Of a stretch of 64,000 nucleotides of DNA, positions 1 through 7,811 are shown piece by piece. Origin of the DNA: Enterobacter mori LMG 25706 (GTDB lineage Bacteria > Pseudomonadota > Gammaproteobacteria > Enterobacterales > Enterobacteriaceae); contig NZ_GL890777.1 of NCBI RefSeq assembly GCF_000211415.1, forward strand, positions 76,138 to 140,137, read 5' to 3'. Made by a program: the position numbers and the translations under genes. The first letter of the stretch is position 1. Each line of letters opens with the position of its first letter. The notes beneath the pieces are model-generated. The model searched no databases. It was not told where the DNA came from and saw nothing but the letters and a program-made list of their open reading frames with translations.

Positions 1-1
1 G

Positions 2-412
2 TGGGAAAAAACCGTTAAGCAGGGCTTTGAACAACTGGTCATGTGGGTGGATGGGCGTCACATTCAGCCGCTGGAGTGGGTAGCGGTTTACTACGATAAT
101 CCTGATGAGGTCCCGGCAGAAAAACTGCGCTGTGACACTGCCGTCACGGTACCCGACGACTTTATCATTCCCGATAACAGTGAAGGGGTGATGATGACCG
201 AAATTGTGGCCGGGGATTATGCGGTCGCGACGGCACGTGTTGAAAATTACGACTTTGCGACCCCGTGGTATCAGTTCTTTAATTCCCTCCTGCAGGACAA
301 TAAGTACCAGATTGCTCCAAAACCCTGCTTCGAACGCTATCTTAATGATGGTAATGCAGATGGCTACTGGGACATTGAGATGTTCGTCGCGGTAGAGCAT
401 AAAGCGGGTTAA
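2..412 (+). CDS. sbmC: DNA gyrase inhibitor SbmC (GyrI), 5' end outside window
   Basis: The reading frame is open from base 2 and joins the Met-Trp-Val codons at 41, so the first ATG inside the window is internal and the true start lies upstream. The 136 visible residues correspond to the C-terminal seven eighths of the roughly 157-residue SbmC/GyrI protein. They include the YYDNPDE segment and the [12 protein letters not shown] stretch typical of the family. SbmC belongs to the GyrI-like small-molecule-binding fold and counteracts gyrase poisons such as microcin B17 and CcdB; in E. coli it is SOS-induced. The upstream regulatory region is not visible. yeeA follows in the same direction, as in E. 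coli. Identification is confident; only completeness is unknown. Confidence 0.93.
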   Translation, partial: WEKTVKQGFEQLVMWVDGRHIQPLEWVAVYYDNPDEVPAEKLRCDTAVTVPDDFIIPDNSEGVMMTEIVAGDYAVATARVENYDFATPWYQFFNSLLQDNKYQIAPKPCFERYLNDGNADGYWDIEMFVAVEHKAG

Positions 413-503
413 CCCTGTAAAAAGTGGGATTTTTAGCCGGGGGCGATCCACCCGGCTGAAAACACAGTACAATTGTGATTTGCCGTGTAGCTGGAGAGCG
501 GGT

Positions 504-1562
504 GTGCGTCCCGACAAATCATTAACGCCGTTTGAAATTCGGTTGTACAAACACTACCGCGTGGTGCATGGGTGTCGCATCGCGCTGGCGTTCGTGTTGA
601 CGTTTGTACTGGTTCGCTTGCTGGATGTTCCTGAGGGGACGTGGCCGCTGATTACGCTGGTGGTCGTGATGGGGCCCATCTCCTTTTGGGGAAACGTTGT
701 TCCGCGCGCGCTTGAGCGAATTGGCGGGACCGTTTTAGGCTCCGCCCTTGGGCTAATCGCCCTGAAACTGGAGCTGATCTCCTTTCCTGTCATGCTGGCA
801 TGGTGCGGTGCCGCCATGTTCCTCTGCGGCTGGCTGGCGTTGGGCAAAAGACCGTATCAGGCATTGCTGATTGGGATTACTCTCGCGGTGGTGGTCGGTG
901 CGCCCGCCGGGGATATGACTACGGCGCTGTGGCGAAGCGGGGATGTGGTGCTCGGCTCGTTGCTGGCGATGCTGTTTACGGGGATCTGGCCGCAACGCGC
1001 CTTTCTGCACTGGCGCATCCAGATGGCGAATTACGTGACGGCATTTAACCGTGTCTATCAGGCCGGCTTTTCCCCGAATCTGGTTGAACGGCCACGGCTG
1101 GAAAAACACCTGCAGAAGATCCTCAATGATGTCGTCAAAATGCGCGGCCTGATCACGCCCGCCAGCAAAGAAACCCATATTCAGAAAGCGATTTTCGAAG
1201 CCATCCAGACGGTAAGCCGCAATCTGGTCTGCATGCTTGAGCTGCAGATCAACGCGCACTGGGCCTCGCGTCCCAGCCATCTGCTGATGCTTAATGCGCA
1301 GACCCTCAAAGAGACCCAGCAGATGACGCAGCAAACGCTGCTGACCATCGCCCATGCGCTCTATGACGGCAACCCGCAGCCGATACTGGCCAACAGCGAG
1401 CGACTGAATGAGATCGTCGCGGAGCTGAAGCAGCTAATCAATGAACGCCAGAGCGATAACGTGGCGGAAACGCCCATTCATGGCTACGTCTGGCTGAGTA
1501 TGGAGCTGGCGCGGCAGCTAGAGCTGTTATCGCATCTTATTTGCCGGGCGCTGCGCAAATAA
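504..1562 (+). CDS. yeeA: YeeA, FUSC-family inner membrane protein
   Basis: This is a 352-residue protein of the FUSC / aromatic-acid exporter-like family; no transport substrate is established. The N-terminal half (residues about 20-165) carries several hydrophobic helices and the C-terminal half is a soluble helical domain ending in the LSHLICRALRK tail shared with E. coli YeeA. The frame can be extended to an ATG at 480. I prefer the GTG at 504 because it has GGAG seven bases upstream and gives exactly the length of E. coli YeeA (352). The gene sits between sbmC and tmaR as in E. coli. A short hairpin (AGGCGT/ACGCCT) follows the stop but lacks a T tract. Confidence 0.9.
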   Translation: MRPDKSLTPFEIRLYKHYRVVHGCRIALAFVLTFVLVRLLDVPEGTWPLITLVVVMGPISFWGNVVPRALERIGGTVLGSALGLIALKLELISFPVMLAWCGAAMFLCGWLALGKRPYQALLIGITLAVVVGAPAGDMTTALWRSGDVVLGSLLAMLFTGIWPQRAFLHWRIQMANYVTAFNRVYQAGFSPNLVERPRLEKHLQKILNDVVKMRGLITPASKETHIQKAIFEAIQTVSRNLVCMLELQINAHWASRPSHLLMLNAQTLKETQQMTQQTLLTIAHALYDGNPQPILANSERLNEIVAELKQLINERQSDNVAETPIHGYVWLSMELARQLELLSHLICRALRK

Positions 1563-1709
1563 AAGGCGTATGTGACGCCTGCTGCTTCGATTCAGCAGCA
1601 ATTGGGGTTATGATAGATTTAAACGATATACTCATTGTCATTCGCAGCCGCTGTCTGTTACAACGGTTGCCTTAACGAATCCGACTCTCACCTTATCAGG
1701 GGTGTAAAA

Positions 1710-2045
1710 ATGGAAACTACCAAGCCTTCGTTCCAGGATGTTCTGGAATTCGTCCGCCTGTTCCGCCGCAAAAACAAACTGCAGCGTGAAATCCAGGACG
1801 TTGAGAAGAAGATCCGTGACAACCAGAAACGTGTTCTGCTGCTCGACAACCTGAGCGACTACATCAAGCCAGGCATGAGCGTTGAAGCTATTCAGGGCAT
1901 CATCGCCAGCATGAAGAGCGATTACGAAGACCGCGTTGATGACTACATCATCAAAAATGCTGAGCTGTCTAAAGAGCGTCGCGACATCTCCAAGAAGCTG
2001 AAAGTGATGGGCGAAATCAAAAACGCTGAAGCAAAAAGCGAGTAA
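1710..2045 (+). CDS. tmaR: TmaR (YeeX), pole-localizer protein, DUF496
   Basis: This is a 111-residue, highly charged, predominantly coiled-coil protein almost identical to E. coli YeeX, now TmaR. In E. coli TmaR forms polar clusters and sequesters enzyme I of the phosphotransferase system, linking sugar uptake to cell-pole organisation; phosphorylation of Tyr72 matters there. Tyr72 is present here (SDYEDR). The frame could start earlier at 1635, but the ATG at 1710 follows a TCAGGGG ribosome-binding site and gives the family N-terminus [11 protein letters not shown] strong bidirectional terminator follows the stop. Confidence 0.95.
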   Translation: METTKPSFQDVLEFVRLFRRKNKLQREIQDVEKKIRDNQKRVLLLDNLSDYIKPGMSVEAIQGIIASMKSDYEDRVDDYIIKNAELSKERRDISKKLKVMGEIKNAEAKSE

Positions 2046-2063
2046 TCGCTGCGAATTGTGAAA

Positions 2064-2094
2064 AAGGCTCTCTGGTGACAGAGAGCCTTTTTTA
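2064..2094. terminator. Bidirectional intrinsic terminator between tmaR and the GGCT gene
   Basis: A 10-bp perfect stem (AAGGCTCTCT/AGAGAGCCTT) with a six-base loop is followed by a T run on the plus strand and preceded by an A run. It can therefore stop transcription from tmaR (+) and from the convergent gene (-). Confidence 0.85.
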
Positions 2095-2427
2095 TTACGC
2101 AGAGCGCGGCTGTAGCTGATAAATCCAGGCCTTAACCTGTTTACCCTCAAGGGTGGTCACTATGACCTCAACCCGATCGTAGCCGTCTTCAAACTCATCC
2201 AGCATTTGCCAGTGTGCGGCAAGGTTATCAGAGATAAACAAATAGCCTTCGACGCGGGGCCCGTCCGGGTGGAGCACAATCCCCGGGAAATCCGCTGCTG
2301 CGCCCCAGCCGCGTTCGTAAAACGTGCCGGATACGAAGCCAGCGAGCCATTCACCGCCAATGTTTTCAAGAATATGCGCGTTAGAGTGACCGGGGCGTAG
2401 AGTGCCGTAAACAAACAGTGCGTCCAT
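2095..2427 (-). CDS. Gamma-glutamylcyclotransferase / AIG2-like family protein
   Basis: A 110-residue protein with the family signature YGTLRPG at residues 7-13 and an acidic LDEFEDGYDR segment around residues 76-86 that supplies the usual catalytic carboxylate. Relatives (YtfP, GGCT) cleave gamma-glutamyl-amines or gamma-glutamyl peptides to 5-oxoproline, but the substrate of this copy cannot be told from sequence. It is a single gene, convergent with tmaR and sharing its terminator, and it lies just downstream of a tRNA-Asn gene on the same strand. E. coli K-12 has no gene at this position. Confidence 0.75.
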   Translation of the reverse strand: MDALFVYGTLRPGHSNAHILENIGGEWLAGFVSGTFYERGWGAAADFPGIVLHPDGPRVEGYLFISDNLAAHWQMLDEFEDGYDRVEVIVTTLEGKQVKAWIYQLQPRSA

Positions 2428-2440
2428 TTATCCTCACCGG

Positions 2441-2473
2441 AAAAGCAAAAAGCCCGCTCGAAAGCAGGCTTTT
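2441..2473 (-). terminator. Terminator of tRNA-Asn (copy 1)
   Basis: Read on the minus strand, AGCCTGCT and AGCGGGCT form a hairpin with a TTCG loop followed by TTTTTGCTTTT. Near-identical hairpins follow the other three tRNA-Asn genes. Confidence 0.8.
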
Positions 2474-2480
2474 CTAAATG

Positions 2481-2556
2481 TGGCTCCTCTGACTGGACTC
2501 GAACCAGTGACATACGGATTAACAGTCCGCCGTTCTACCGACTGAACTACAGAGGA
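2481..2556 (-). tRNA. asn: tRNA-Asn (anticodon GTT), copy 1
   Basis: A 76-nt tRNA with encoded CCA. The acceptor stem is TCCTCTG/CAGAGGA, the anticodon loop reads CTGTTAATC and the T-loop GGTTCGAGTCC is present. It is identical in sequence to the copies at 4276, 19730 and 23473. The E. coli counterparts are asnT/U/V/W, but I cannot assign individual letters here. Confidence 0.98.
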
Positions 2557-2571
2557 ATCGTTGTGGAGGCT

Positions 2572-2600
2572 TATCTTAGCGGCGAAAAAAGTTTTGTCAA
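2572..2600 (-). promoter_or_regulatory. Promoter of tRNA-Asn (copy 1)
   Basis: On the minus strand a consensus -35 TTGACA (2600-2595) is separated by 17 bp from AAGATA (2577-2572). Unlike the other three copies, the spacer and discriminator are AT-rich, so this copy has a different promoter. Confidence 0.7.
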
Positions 2601-2672
2601 ACCTGATCTTAGGGAAAATCGACTGACTGCTGATTCTGTCGTCAGTTTGTTGTAAATCCAAACATCTTTTTT

Positions 2673-4172
2673 ATGGAAATACTTTGCAGGATAGCCATTT
2701 CTCCCCCATCATTTGAAATGGAGTTTCAACTTTTCTCGCTAAGGTCCATTTTGAACGTCACTGCCCCCTTACGCCAGGCGATCATGCGCACGCCCTGGTA
2801 TGCAAAACGTAAAAGTTATCGTGTTCTGTTCTGGCGTGAAATCACCCCCCTTGCTGTGCCTATTTTCCTGGAGAATACCTGCGTACTGCTGATGGGCGTG
2901 CTAAGTACGTTCCTGGTCAGTTGGTTGGGCAAAGAGGCGATGGCAGGGGTAGGGCTGGCGGACAGCTTTAACATGGTGGTGATGTCTTTCTTTGCCGCCA
3001 TCGATCTGGGTACAACGGTCGTCGTTGCCTTTAGTCTGGGGAAACTTGACCCGAAGCGCGCGCGCGAGGCGGCACGCCAGTCGCTGATGATCATGACCAT
3101 CTTTTCGATCGTTCTGGCGGCGGTTATCCATTACTACGGCAAAGAGATTATTGATATTGTCGCGGGTGAGGCGACCAGTGAGGTAAAAGACCTTGCGCTG
3201 ACATACTTGGAAATGACGGTGTTGAGCTATCCGGCGGCGGCTATTGCCCTGATTGGTAGCGGTGCGCTGCGCGGGGCGGGCAATACCAAAATTCCGCTGC
3301 TGATCAACGGCGGGATGAATATCCTGAACATTATCATCAGTAGTGTACTGATTTATGGGGTCTTTTCCTGGGACGGTCTGGGGTTTGTTGGTGCTGGCCT
3401 TGGCCTGACTATTTCACGTTACATTGGCGCGGCAGCGATTATCGGCGTGCTGATGACGGGGATCACCCCGTCGCTGCGCCTCACGCTGAAAAGCTATTTC
3501 AGGCCGTTTAACTTTGCCATTATCTGGGAAGTGATGGGCATCGGTATTCCGGCCAGCATTGAGTCGGTGCTGTTCAACGGCGGCAAGCTGCTCACGCAGA
3601 TGTTTGTGGCCGGTATGGGAACGGATGTTATCGCCGGTAACTTTATCGCCTTCTCCATCGCCTCGCTGATTAACCTGCCGGGCAACGCCCTTGGTTCCGC
3701 CTCCACGATTATCACCGGCAAACGGCTCGGGAAAGGGCAGATAGGGCAGGCGGAGCGTCAGCTCCGGCATGTCTTTTGGCTATCGACCATTGGGCTGACA
3801 ATGATAGCCTGGGGAACCGCGCCTTTTGCCGGGTTGATGGCCTCGTTTTACACCCACGAAAACGATGTTAAAGAGGTGGTTAAGATCCTGATTTGGCTCA
3901 ACGCCGCGTTTATGCCGATCTGGGCCGCGTCCTGGGTGTTGCCCGCTGGCTTAAAAGGCGCGCGCGACGCCCGGTTTGCCATGTGGGTATCCATGCTCGG
4001 GATGTGGGGTTGCCGCGTGGTGGCGGGTTATACGCTGGGGATTATGCTGGGAATGGGCGTTGTAGGGGTCTGGCTGGGTATGTTCCTGGACTGGGCCGTA
4101 CGCGGTGCACTGTTCTACTGGCGCATGGTAAGTGGGCGTTGGTTATGGAAATATCCACGGAAGAATGCCTGA
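2673..4172 (+). CDS. yeeO: YeeO, MATE-family transporter (flavin/toxin exporter)
   Basis: This protein of about 499 residues has twelve hydrophobic segments of the MATE (NorM/DinF) family. It carries the core REITPLAVPIFLENT at the start of the first helix and repeated P-x-A motifs, and it tracks E. coli YeeO along its whole length. E. coli YeeO exports FMN and FAD and can extrude some drugs by cation antiport; that role is inferred from homology. The start is uncertain: ATG 2673 and the in-frame ATG at 2718 are both possible, and neither has a strong ribosome-binding site. E. coli YeeO is longer at the N-terminus (547). It sits between two divergent tRNA-Asn genes, as yeeO sits beside asnW in E. 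coli. Confidence 0.88.
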   Translation: MEILCRIAISPPSFEMEFQLFSLRSILNVTAPLRQAIMRTPWYAKRKSYRVLFWREITPLAVPIFLENTCVLLMGVLSTFLVSWLGKEAMAGVGLADSFNMVVMSFFAAIDLGTTVVVAFSLGKLDPKRAREAARQSLMIMTIFSIVLAAVIHYYGKEIIDIVAGEATSEVKDLALTYLEMTVLSYPAAAIALIGSGALRGAGNTKIPLLINGGMNILNIIISSVLIYGVFSWDGLGFVGAGLGLTISRYIGAAAIIGVLMTGITPSLRLTLKSYFRPFNFAIIWEVMGIGIPASIESVLFNGGKLLTQMFVAGMGTDVIAGNFIAFSIASLINLPGNALGSASTIITGKRLGKGQIGQAERQLRHVFWLSTIGLTMIAWGTAPFAGLMASFYTHENDVKEVVKILIWLNAAFMPIWAASWVLPAGLKGARDARFAMWVSMLGMWGCRVVAGYTLGIMLGMGVVGVWLGMFLDWAVRGALFYWRMVSGRWLWKYPRKNA

Positions 4173-4228
4173 CAAATGCGCGAAATGGAGAATAAATCGG
4201 CAAACGAACGGAAATCTGCATTCTGCCT

Positions 4229-4257
4229 TTGACATCATCGGGGAGCATCGATAATAT
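4229..4257 (+). promoter_or_regulatory. Promoter of tRNA-Asn (copy 2)
   Basis: TTGACA (4229-4234), a 17-bp spacer and TAATAT (4252-4257) are followed by a GC-rich discriminator CGCCCCG. That discriminator is typical of stringently controlled stable-RNA promoters. Confidence 0.8.
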
Positions 4258-4275
4258 TCGCCCCGTTCACACGAT

Positions 4276-4351
4276 TCCTCTGTAGTTCAGTCGGTAGAAC
4301 GGCGGACTGTTAATCCGTATGTCACTGGTTCGAGTCCAGTCAGAGGAGCCA
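4276..4351 (+). tRNA. asn: tRNA-Asn (anticodon GTT), copy 2
   Basis: A 76-nt tRNA with encoded CCA, identical to the other three copies but on the opposite strand. It is downstream of yeeO and has its own promoter and terminator. Confidence 0.98.
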
Positions 4352-4356
4352 AATTT

Positions 4357-4389
4357 GAAAAGCCTGCTTTTAAAGCAGGCTTTTTGCTT
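4357..4389 (+). terminator. Terminator of tRNA-Asn (copy 2)
   Basis: AGCCTGCTTT and AAAGCAGGCT form a 10-bp stem with a one-base loop, followed by TTTTTGCTTTT. Confidence 0.85.
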
Positions 4390-4439
4390 TTCTGCGCAAG
4401 GTAAATGCAAAACGGCAACCGAGTTGCCGTTTTTAGTGT

Positions 4440-4482
4440 GTGCACCCTCTCCCGTGGGAGAGGGCTGGGGTGAGGGCACCAG
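4440..4482. repeat. CCCTCTCCC-type intergenic inverted repeat
   Basis: CACCCTCTCCC-GTG-GGGAGAGGG followed by CTGGGGTGAGGG is the widespread enterobacterial intergenic palindrome. A second copy lies at the last bases of the window (63964-64000). Confidence 0.6.
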
Positions 4483-4495
4483 CCCGCACAATGCA

Positions 4496-6268
4496 CTATC
4501 CGTTCATACGAATCGGCGCCGTCGCCTCAATTAGCCACGGACGCGCATCGCTATCCACCAGCGGTGACAATGCCTCCCGTACCTGCTGATGATATTCATC
4601 CAGCCACTGCTTTTCCTGCTCGCTCAACAGATGCAATTCCACCTGGCTTAGGTCAATCGGGATCAGCGTCAGCGAGGCAAATTTGCAGAACCCCGGGCGG
4701 CTTTCCATAATCTCTACCTGATTTTCAATGCGAATGCCGTGGCTATCACCCAGATAGTAGCCCGGTTCGATGGTCATGATATTCCCCGCCACCAGCGGCC
4801 ACGGGTTGACCTTTTTGGCGATGCGATGTGGGTTTTCATGGATCAGCAACTGATGCCCCACGCCGTGCCCGGTACCGTGATCGTAATCCAGCCCCATCTC
4901 CCACAGCGGACGACGGGCGAAGGCATCCAGTTGATGTCCCTGAGTTCCTGAAGGGAACTGCAGGGTAATGAGTGACAGGAAGCCTCTCAGCACGGCGGTA
5001 TAGTGTAGGCGCTGCTGCGGATCGACTTTACCCCACGCCAGCGTGCGCGTGGCATCGGTGGTGCCGTTGTGGTACTGGCCACCGGAGTCATTCAGATAAA
5101 AATGGTCATGTCCGATGGACTTGTTACTTGCTTCGCTTGAGTGGTAATGGCACATTGCCGCATTGCTCGACGACGCGGAAATGGTCGCAAAACTCTGCTC
5201 AATAAAACCGGGCTGTTGCCTGCGGAACGCCAGCTGTTGTGCCTGTACCTCCAGTTCGGTCAACGGTTTCCCTGCCGCCACGCGTCGTGGAACTTCCCGA
5301 CTCAGCCAGGCAAGAAAATTAACCCACGCGGCACCGTCCTGATGATGGCATTCGCGATAGCCTGCCAGCTCCATCGGGTTTTTCGTGGCTTTCATCAGGG
5401 TGATGGGGTTGGTCTGCCAGACGATCTCTCCCTGCGGCTCGATGGCAAAGCGCAATGCAACAGGCGCAGAATCTGCATCGACCAGCACCCGTTTGCCCGC
5501 AGCCTGCTGCTGGCAGCGTTCAATAAACGCCCTCTGCGGGGCGAGAGTGAAAGCATCACGCACGGGAGCCGGCAACGCGGTGAGCTTCGCATCGTCAACA
5601 AACCACTCCACGCTACCATCACGGCTGAGCAGGGCGAAGGAGAGAGGAACCGGGCTAAAGGGGATATCTGATCCACGCACGTTCAGCAGCCAGGCGATAT
5701 TGTCCGGCAGCGTCACGGCGAGGAAATCAGCATTGTGTTCTGCCAGCACGGCGGCAACATGCTGACGTTTTTCTGCGCTGCTTTCACCGCTGACCTCAAC
5801 GGGCATTTCGCGGATAAGCCCTGCTGGCGCCGCTGGGCGGTCAGTCCACAGCGTGTCAAACGGCGAGGCATCCAGAGGCACCAGCTCGCACGGCGTGGCA
5901 GACAGCTGCTCAAACTCTGAATTTGTCATCAGCATCGCGTCAAAGCCAATGCGCGTCCCTGCCTCCACGTTTTTCGCCAGCCACTCAGCCAGCGGTTCGT
6001 TGTGAAGATGGTGGATCTCAATCTCGTCCATATTGACCTGAACGCGGGCCTGAACCTGATAACGTCCATCGACGAAGAGTAGCGCTTTGTCTTTCAGCAC
6101 CAGAGCCAGACCGGCCGAGCCGTCAAAGCCCGTCAGCCAGGCCAGCTTTTCGTCGTACGGGGCGCAGTATTCGCTCTGCCAGGCATCCGCACGCGGAACA
6201 ATCATTCCGTCGAGATGACTGGCTTCAAGCCAGTGGCGCAGGGCAGAGAGCGGTGATGTGGTTTGCAT
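4496..6268 (-). CDS. Xaa-Pro aminopeptidase-like M24B metallopeptidase
   Basis: A 590-residue protein with two N-terminal creatinase-like domains (about 1-300) and a C-terminal pita-bread catalytic domain. The dimetal ligands of the M24 family are all visible: Asp394 (LNDSG), Asp405 (TTDATR), His468 (GTGHGVGH), Glu501 (TIEPGYY) and Glu515 (RIENQV). The architecture matches the long, eukaryote-type aminopeptidase P (XPNPEP1-like) rather than the shorter E. coli PepP or PepQ. The predicted reaction is release of an N-terminal residue preceding proline. There is no signal peptide, so it is likely cytosolic. It starts 15 bases after the amn stop on the same strand and is probably co-transcribed with amn. 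E. coli K-12 lacks it at this position. Confidence 0.85.
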   Translation of the reverse strand: MQTTSPLSALRHWLEASHLDGMIVPRADAWQSEYCAPYDEKLAWLTGFDGSAGLALVLKDKALLFVDGRYQVQARVQVNMDEIEIHHLHNEPLAEWLAKNVEAGTRIGFDAMLMTNSEFEQLSATPCELVPLDASPFDTLWTDRPAAPAGLIREMPVEVSGESSAEKRQHVAAVLAEHNADFLAVTLPDNIAWLLNVRGSDIPFSPVPLSFALLSRDGSVEWFVDDAKLTALPAPVRDAFTLAPQRAFIERCQQQAAGKRVLVDADSAPVALRFAIEPQGEIVWQTNPITLMKATKNPMELAGYRECHHQDGAAWVNFLAWLSREVPRRVAAGKPLTELEVQAQQLAFRRQQPGFIEQSFATISASSSNAAMCHYHSSEASNKSIGHDHFYLNDSGGQYHNGTTDATRTLAWGKVDPQQRLHYTAVLRGFLSLITLQFPSGTQGHQLDAFARRPLWEMGLDYDHGTGHGVGHQLLIHENPHRIAKKVNPWPLVAGNIMTIEPGYYLGDSHGIRIENQVEIMESRPGFCKFASLTLIPIDLSQVELHLLSEQEKQWLDEYHQQVREALSPLVDSDARPWLIEATAPIRMNG

Positions 6269-6283
6269 GGTTTTTCCTTGTTA

Positions 6284-7738
6284 TTAGCGGAACGGCGGCT
6301 CGTTGAAGGTACGCAGCTTGCGTGAATGCAGCTTGTCGCCCTCCGCGCGAAGTAAATCAATCGCACGAATACCGATCTGCAGATGCTCAGAGATAGCCCC
6401 TTCGTAAAAACGGTTGGCCTGGCCCGGCAGTTTGATTTCGCCGTGCAGCGGCTTATCGGAGACGCACAGCAGCGTGCCGTAAGGGACGCGGAAGCGATAT
6501 CCCTGCGCGGCAATGGTGGCGCTCTCCATATCAATCGCCACCGCGCGGCTCAGGTTGAAACGCAGCGCGGAAGCGGAGTAGCGCAGCTCCCAGTTGCGGT
6601 CATCCGTCGTCACTACCGTGCCGGTACGCAGGCGCTGCTTAACCTCTTCACCCGGCATACCGCTGACCTCTTTGGTGGCGTCATAGAGCGCGCGCTGTAC
6701 TTCGGCGATGCTTGGGATCGGGATGTCCGGCGGCAGTACCGCGTCCAGTACGTGGTCATCACGCAAATAGGCGTGGGCCAGCACGTAATCGCCAATCAGC
6801 TGGCTTTCGCGCAGGCCACCGCAGTGGCCAATCATCAGCCATACGTCCGGACGCAGGACCGCCAGATGGTCGCAGATGGTTTTGGCGTTTGACGGGCCCA
6901 CGCCGATGTTGATCAGCGTAATGCCCTGTCCGTCGGCGGTGATCAGGTGCCACGCGGGCATCTGGTGTTTTTTCCACGCCAGGTCGGAGATAGCCTGCTC
7001 GGGCGCTTCGGTCTCCGCGGTGATCCAGATCCCGCCCGCGCAGGAAAGGGCGATGTAAGGGCTGTCCGGATCGAGAATTTGGCTACAGCCCCAGCGGACA
7101 AACTCATCCACGTAGCGGGTGTAGTTGGTGAACAGCACAAACGGCTGGAAGTGCTCCGCAGGTGTGCCGGTGTAGTGACGCAGGCGCGCCAGGGAGAAGT
7201 CCACGCGGCGAGCATCAAAGTGCGACAGGGGAGAAAATTCAGCCGGGTGATAGATGCCGTCAGCCGTCTCATCGCCAATCTGGGAAAGCTCGGTGGTCGG
7301 GAAGTGGCGCGTCAGCCCCGCGCTCATGGAGCGATCCAGCGTCAGCGCCGAGCCGTCTATCACGTACGGATAAGGGATTTCGTGCAGCGAAGGTTCCACA
7401 GAAATGTGCGCGCCGTAATCCTGATACAGCAGCGTCAGCTGTTCCTCAAGATAGGGGCGGAACAGCGCAGGGCGGGTGACGGTGGTGCTGTAACAGCCGG
7501 AGTGGGTAAAGCGCGCGTAGGCACGGGTTTTGGGATTACTGCTGGCACTGCCGTCCCAGGTAACAGAGAGCGACGGATAAACAAAAAGGCCCTGAGTTCT
7601 GGCCTTTTCATCGGGAAGTTTCCCTGATTCGATGTATTCACTAATGGCGCTGCGCAGCGCGTTGACGGACTGTTCATACAGCGCGTCGAGTTTTTCCAGC
7701 GCCTGAGCCGGGGTCAGGCTGGAGCCCTTATTATTCAT
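6284..7738 (-). CDS. amn: AMP nucleosidase Amn
   Basis: At 484 residues it has the same length as E. coli Amn. The enzyme hydrolyses AMP to adenine and ribose 5-phosphate and adjusts adenylate pools, with ATP activation and phosphate inhibition. The N-terminal regulatory domain is followed by a phosphorylase-like catalytic domain containing the GVGPSNAKT and GHCGGLR segments and the nucleoside-binding DMESATIAAQG segment. The start ATG has GGAGACAG upstream. The gene is flanked by shiA and an M24 peptidase on the same strand. A 7-bp inverted repeat lies in the shiA-amn gap (7762-7790). No clear Pho box was found, although E. coli amn belongs to the Pho regulon. Confidence 0.96.
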   Translation of the reverse strand: MNNKGSSLTPAQALEKLDALYEQSVNALRSAISEYIESGKLPDEKARTQGLFVYPSLSVTWDGSASSNPKTRAYARFTHSGCYSTTVTRPALFRPYLEEQLTLLYQDYGAHISVEPSLHEIPYPYVIDGSALTLDRSMSAGLTRHFPTTELSQIGDETADGIYHPAEFSPLSHFDARRVDFSLARLRHYTGTPAEHFQPFVLFTNYTRYVDEFVRWGCSQILDPDSPYIALSCAGGIWITAETEAPEQAISDLAWKKHQMPAWHLITADGQGITLINIGVGPSNAKTICDHLAVLRPDVWLMIGHCGGLRESQLIGDYVLAHAYLRDDHVLDAVLPPDIPIPSIAEVQRALYDATKEVSGMPGEEVKQRLRTGTVVTTDDRNWELRYSASALRFNLSRAVAIDMESATIAAQGYRFRVPYGTLLCVSDKPLHGEIKLPGQANRFYEGAISEHLQIGIRAIDLLRAEGDKLHSRKLRTFNEPPFR

Positions 7739-7811
7739 CTCTGTCTCCTTGTTCCACAGGTGTGTGACTCTACCCGATAGTATGTCACACGCCCGTGAAA
7801 CAAAAGTGAGA

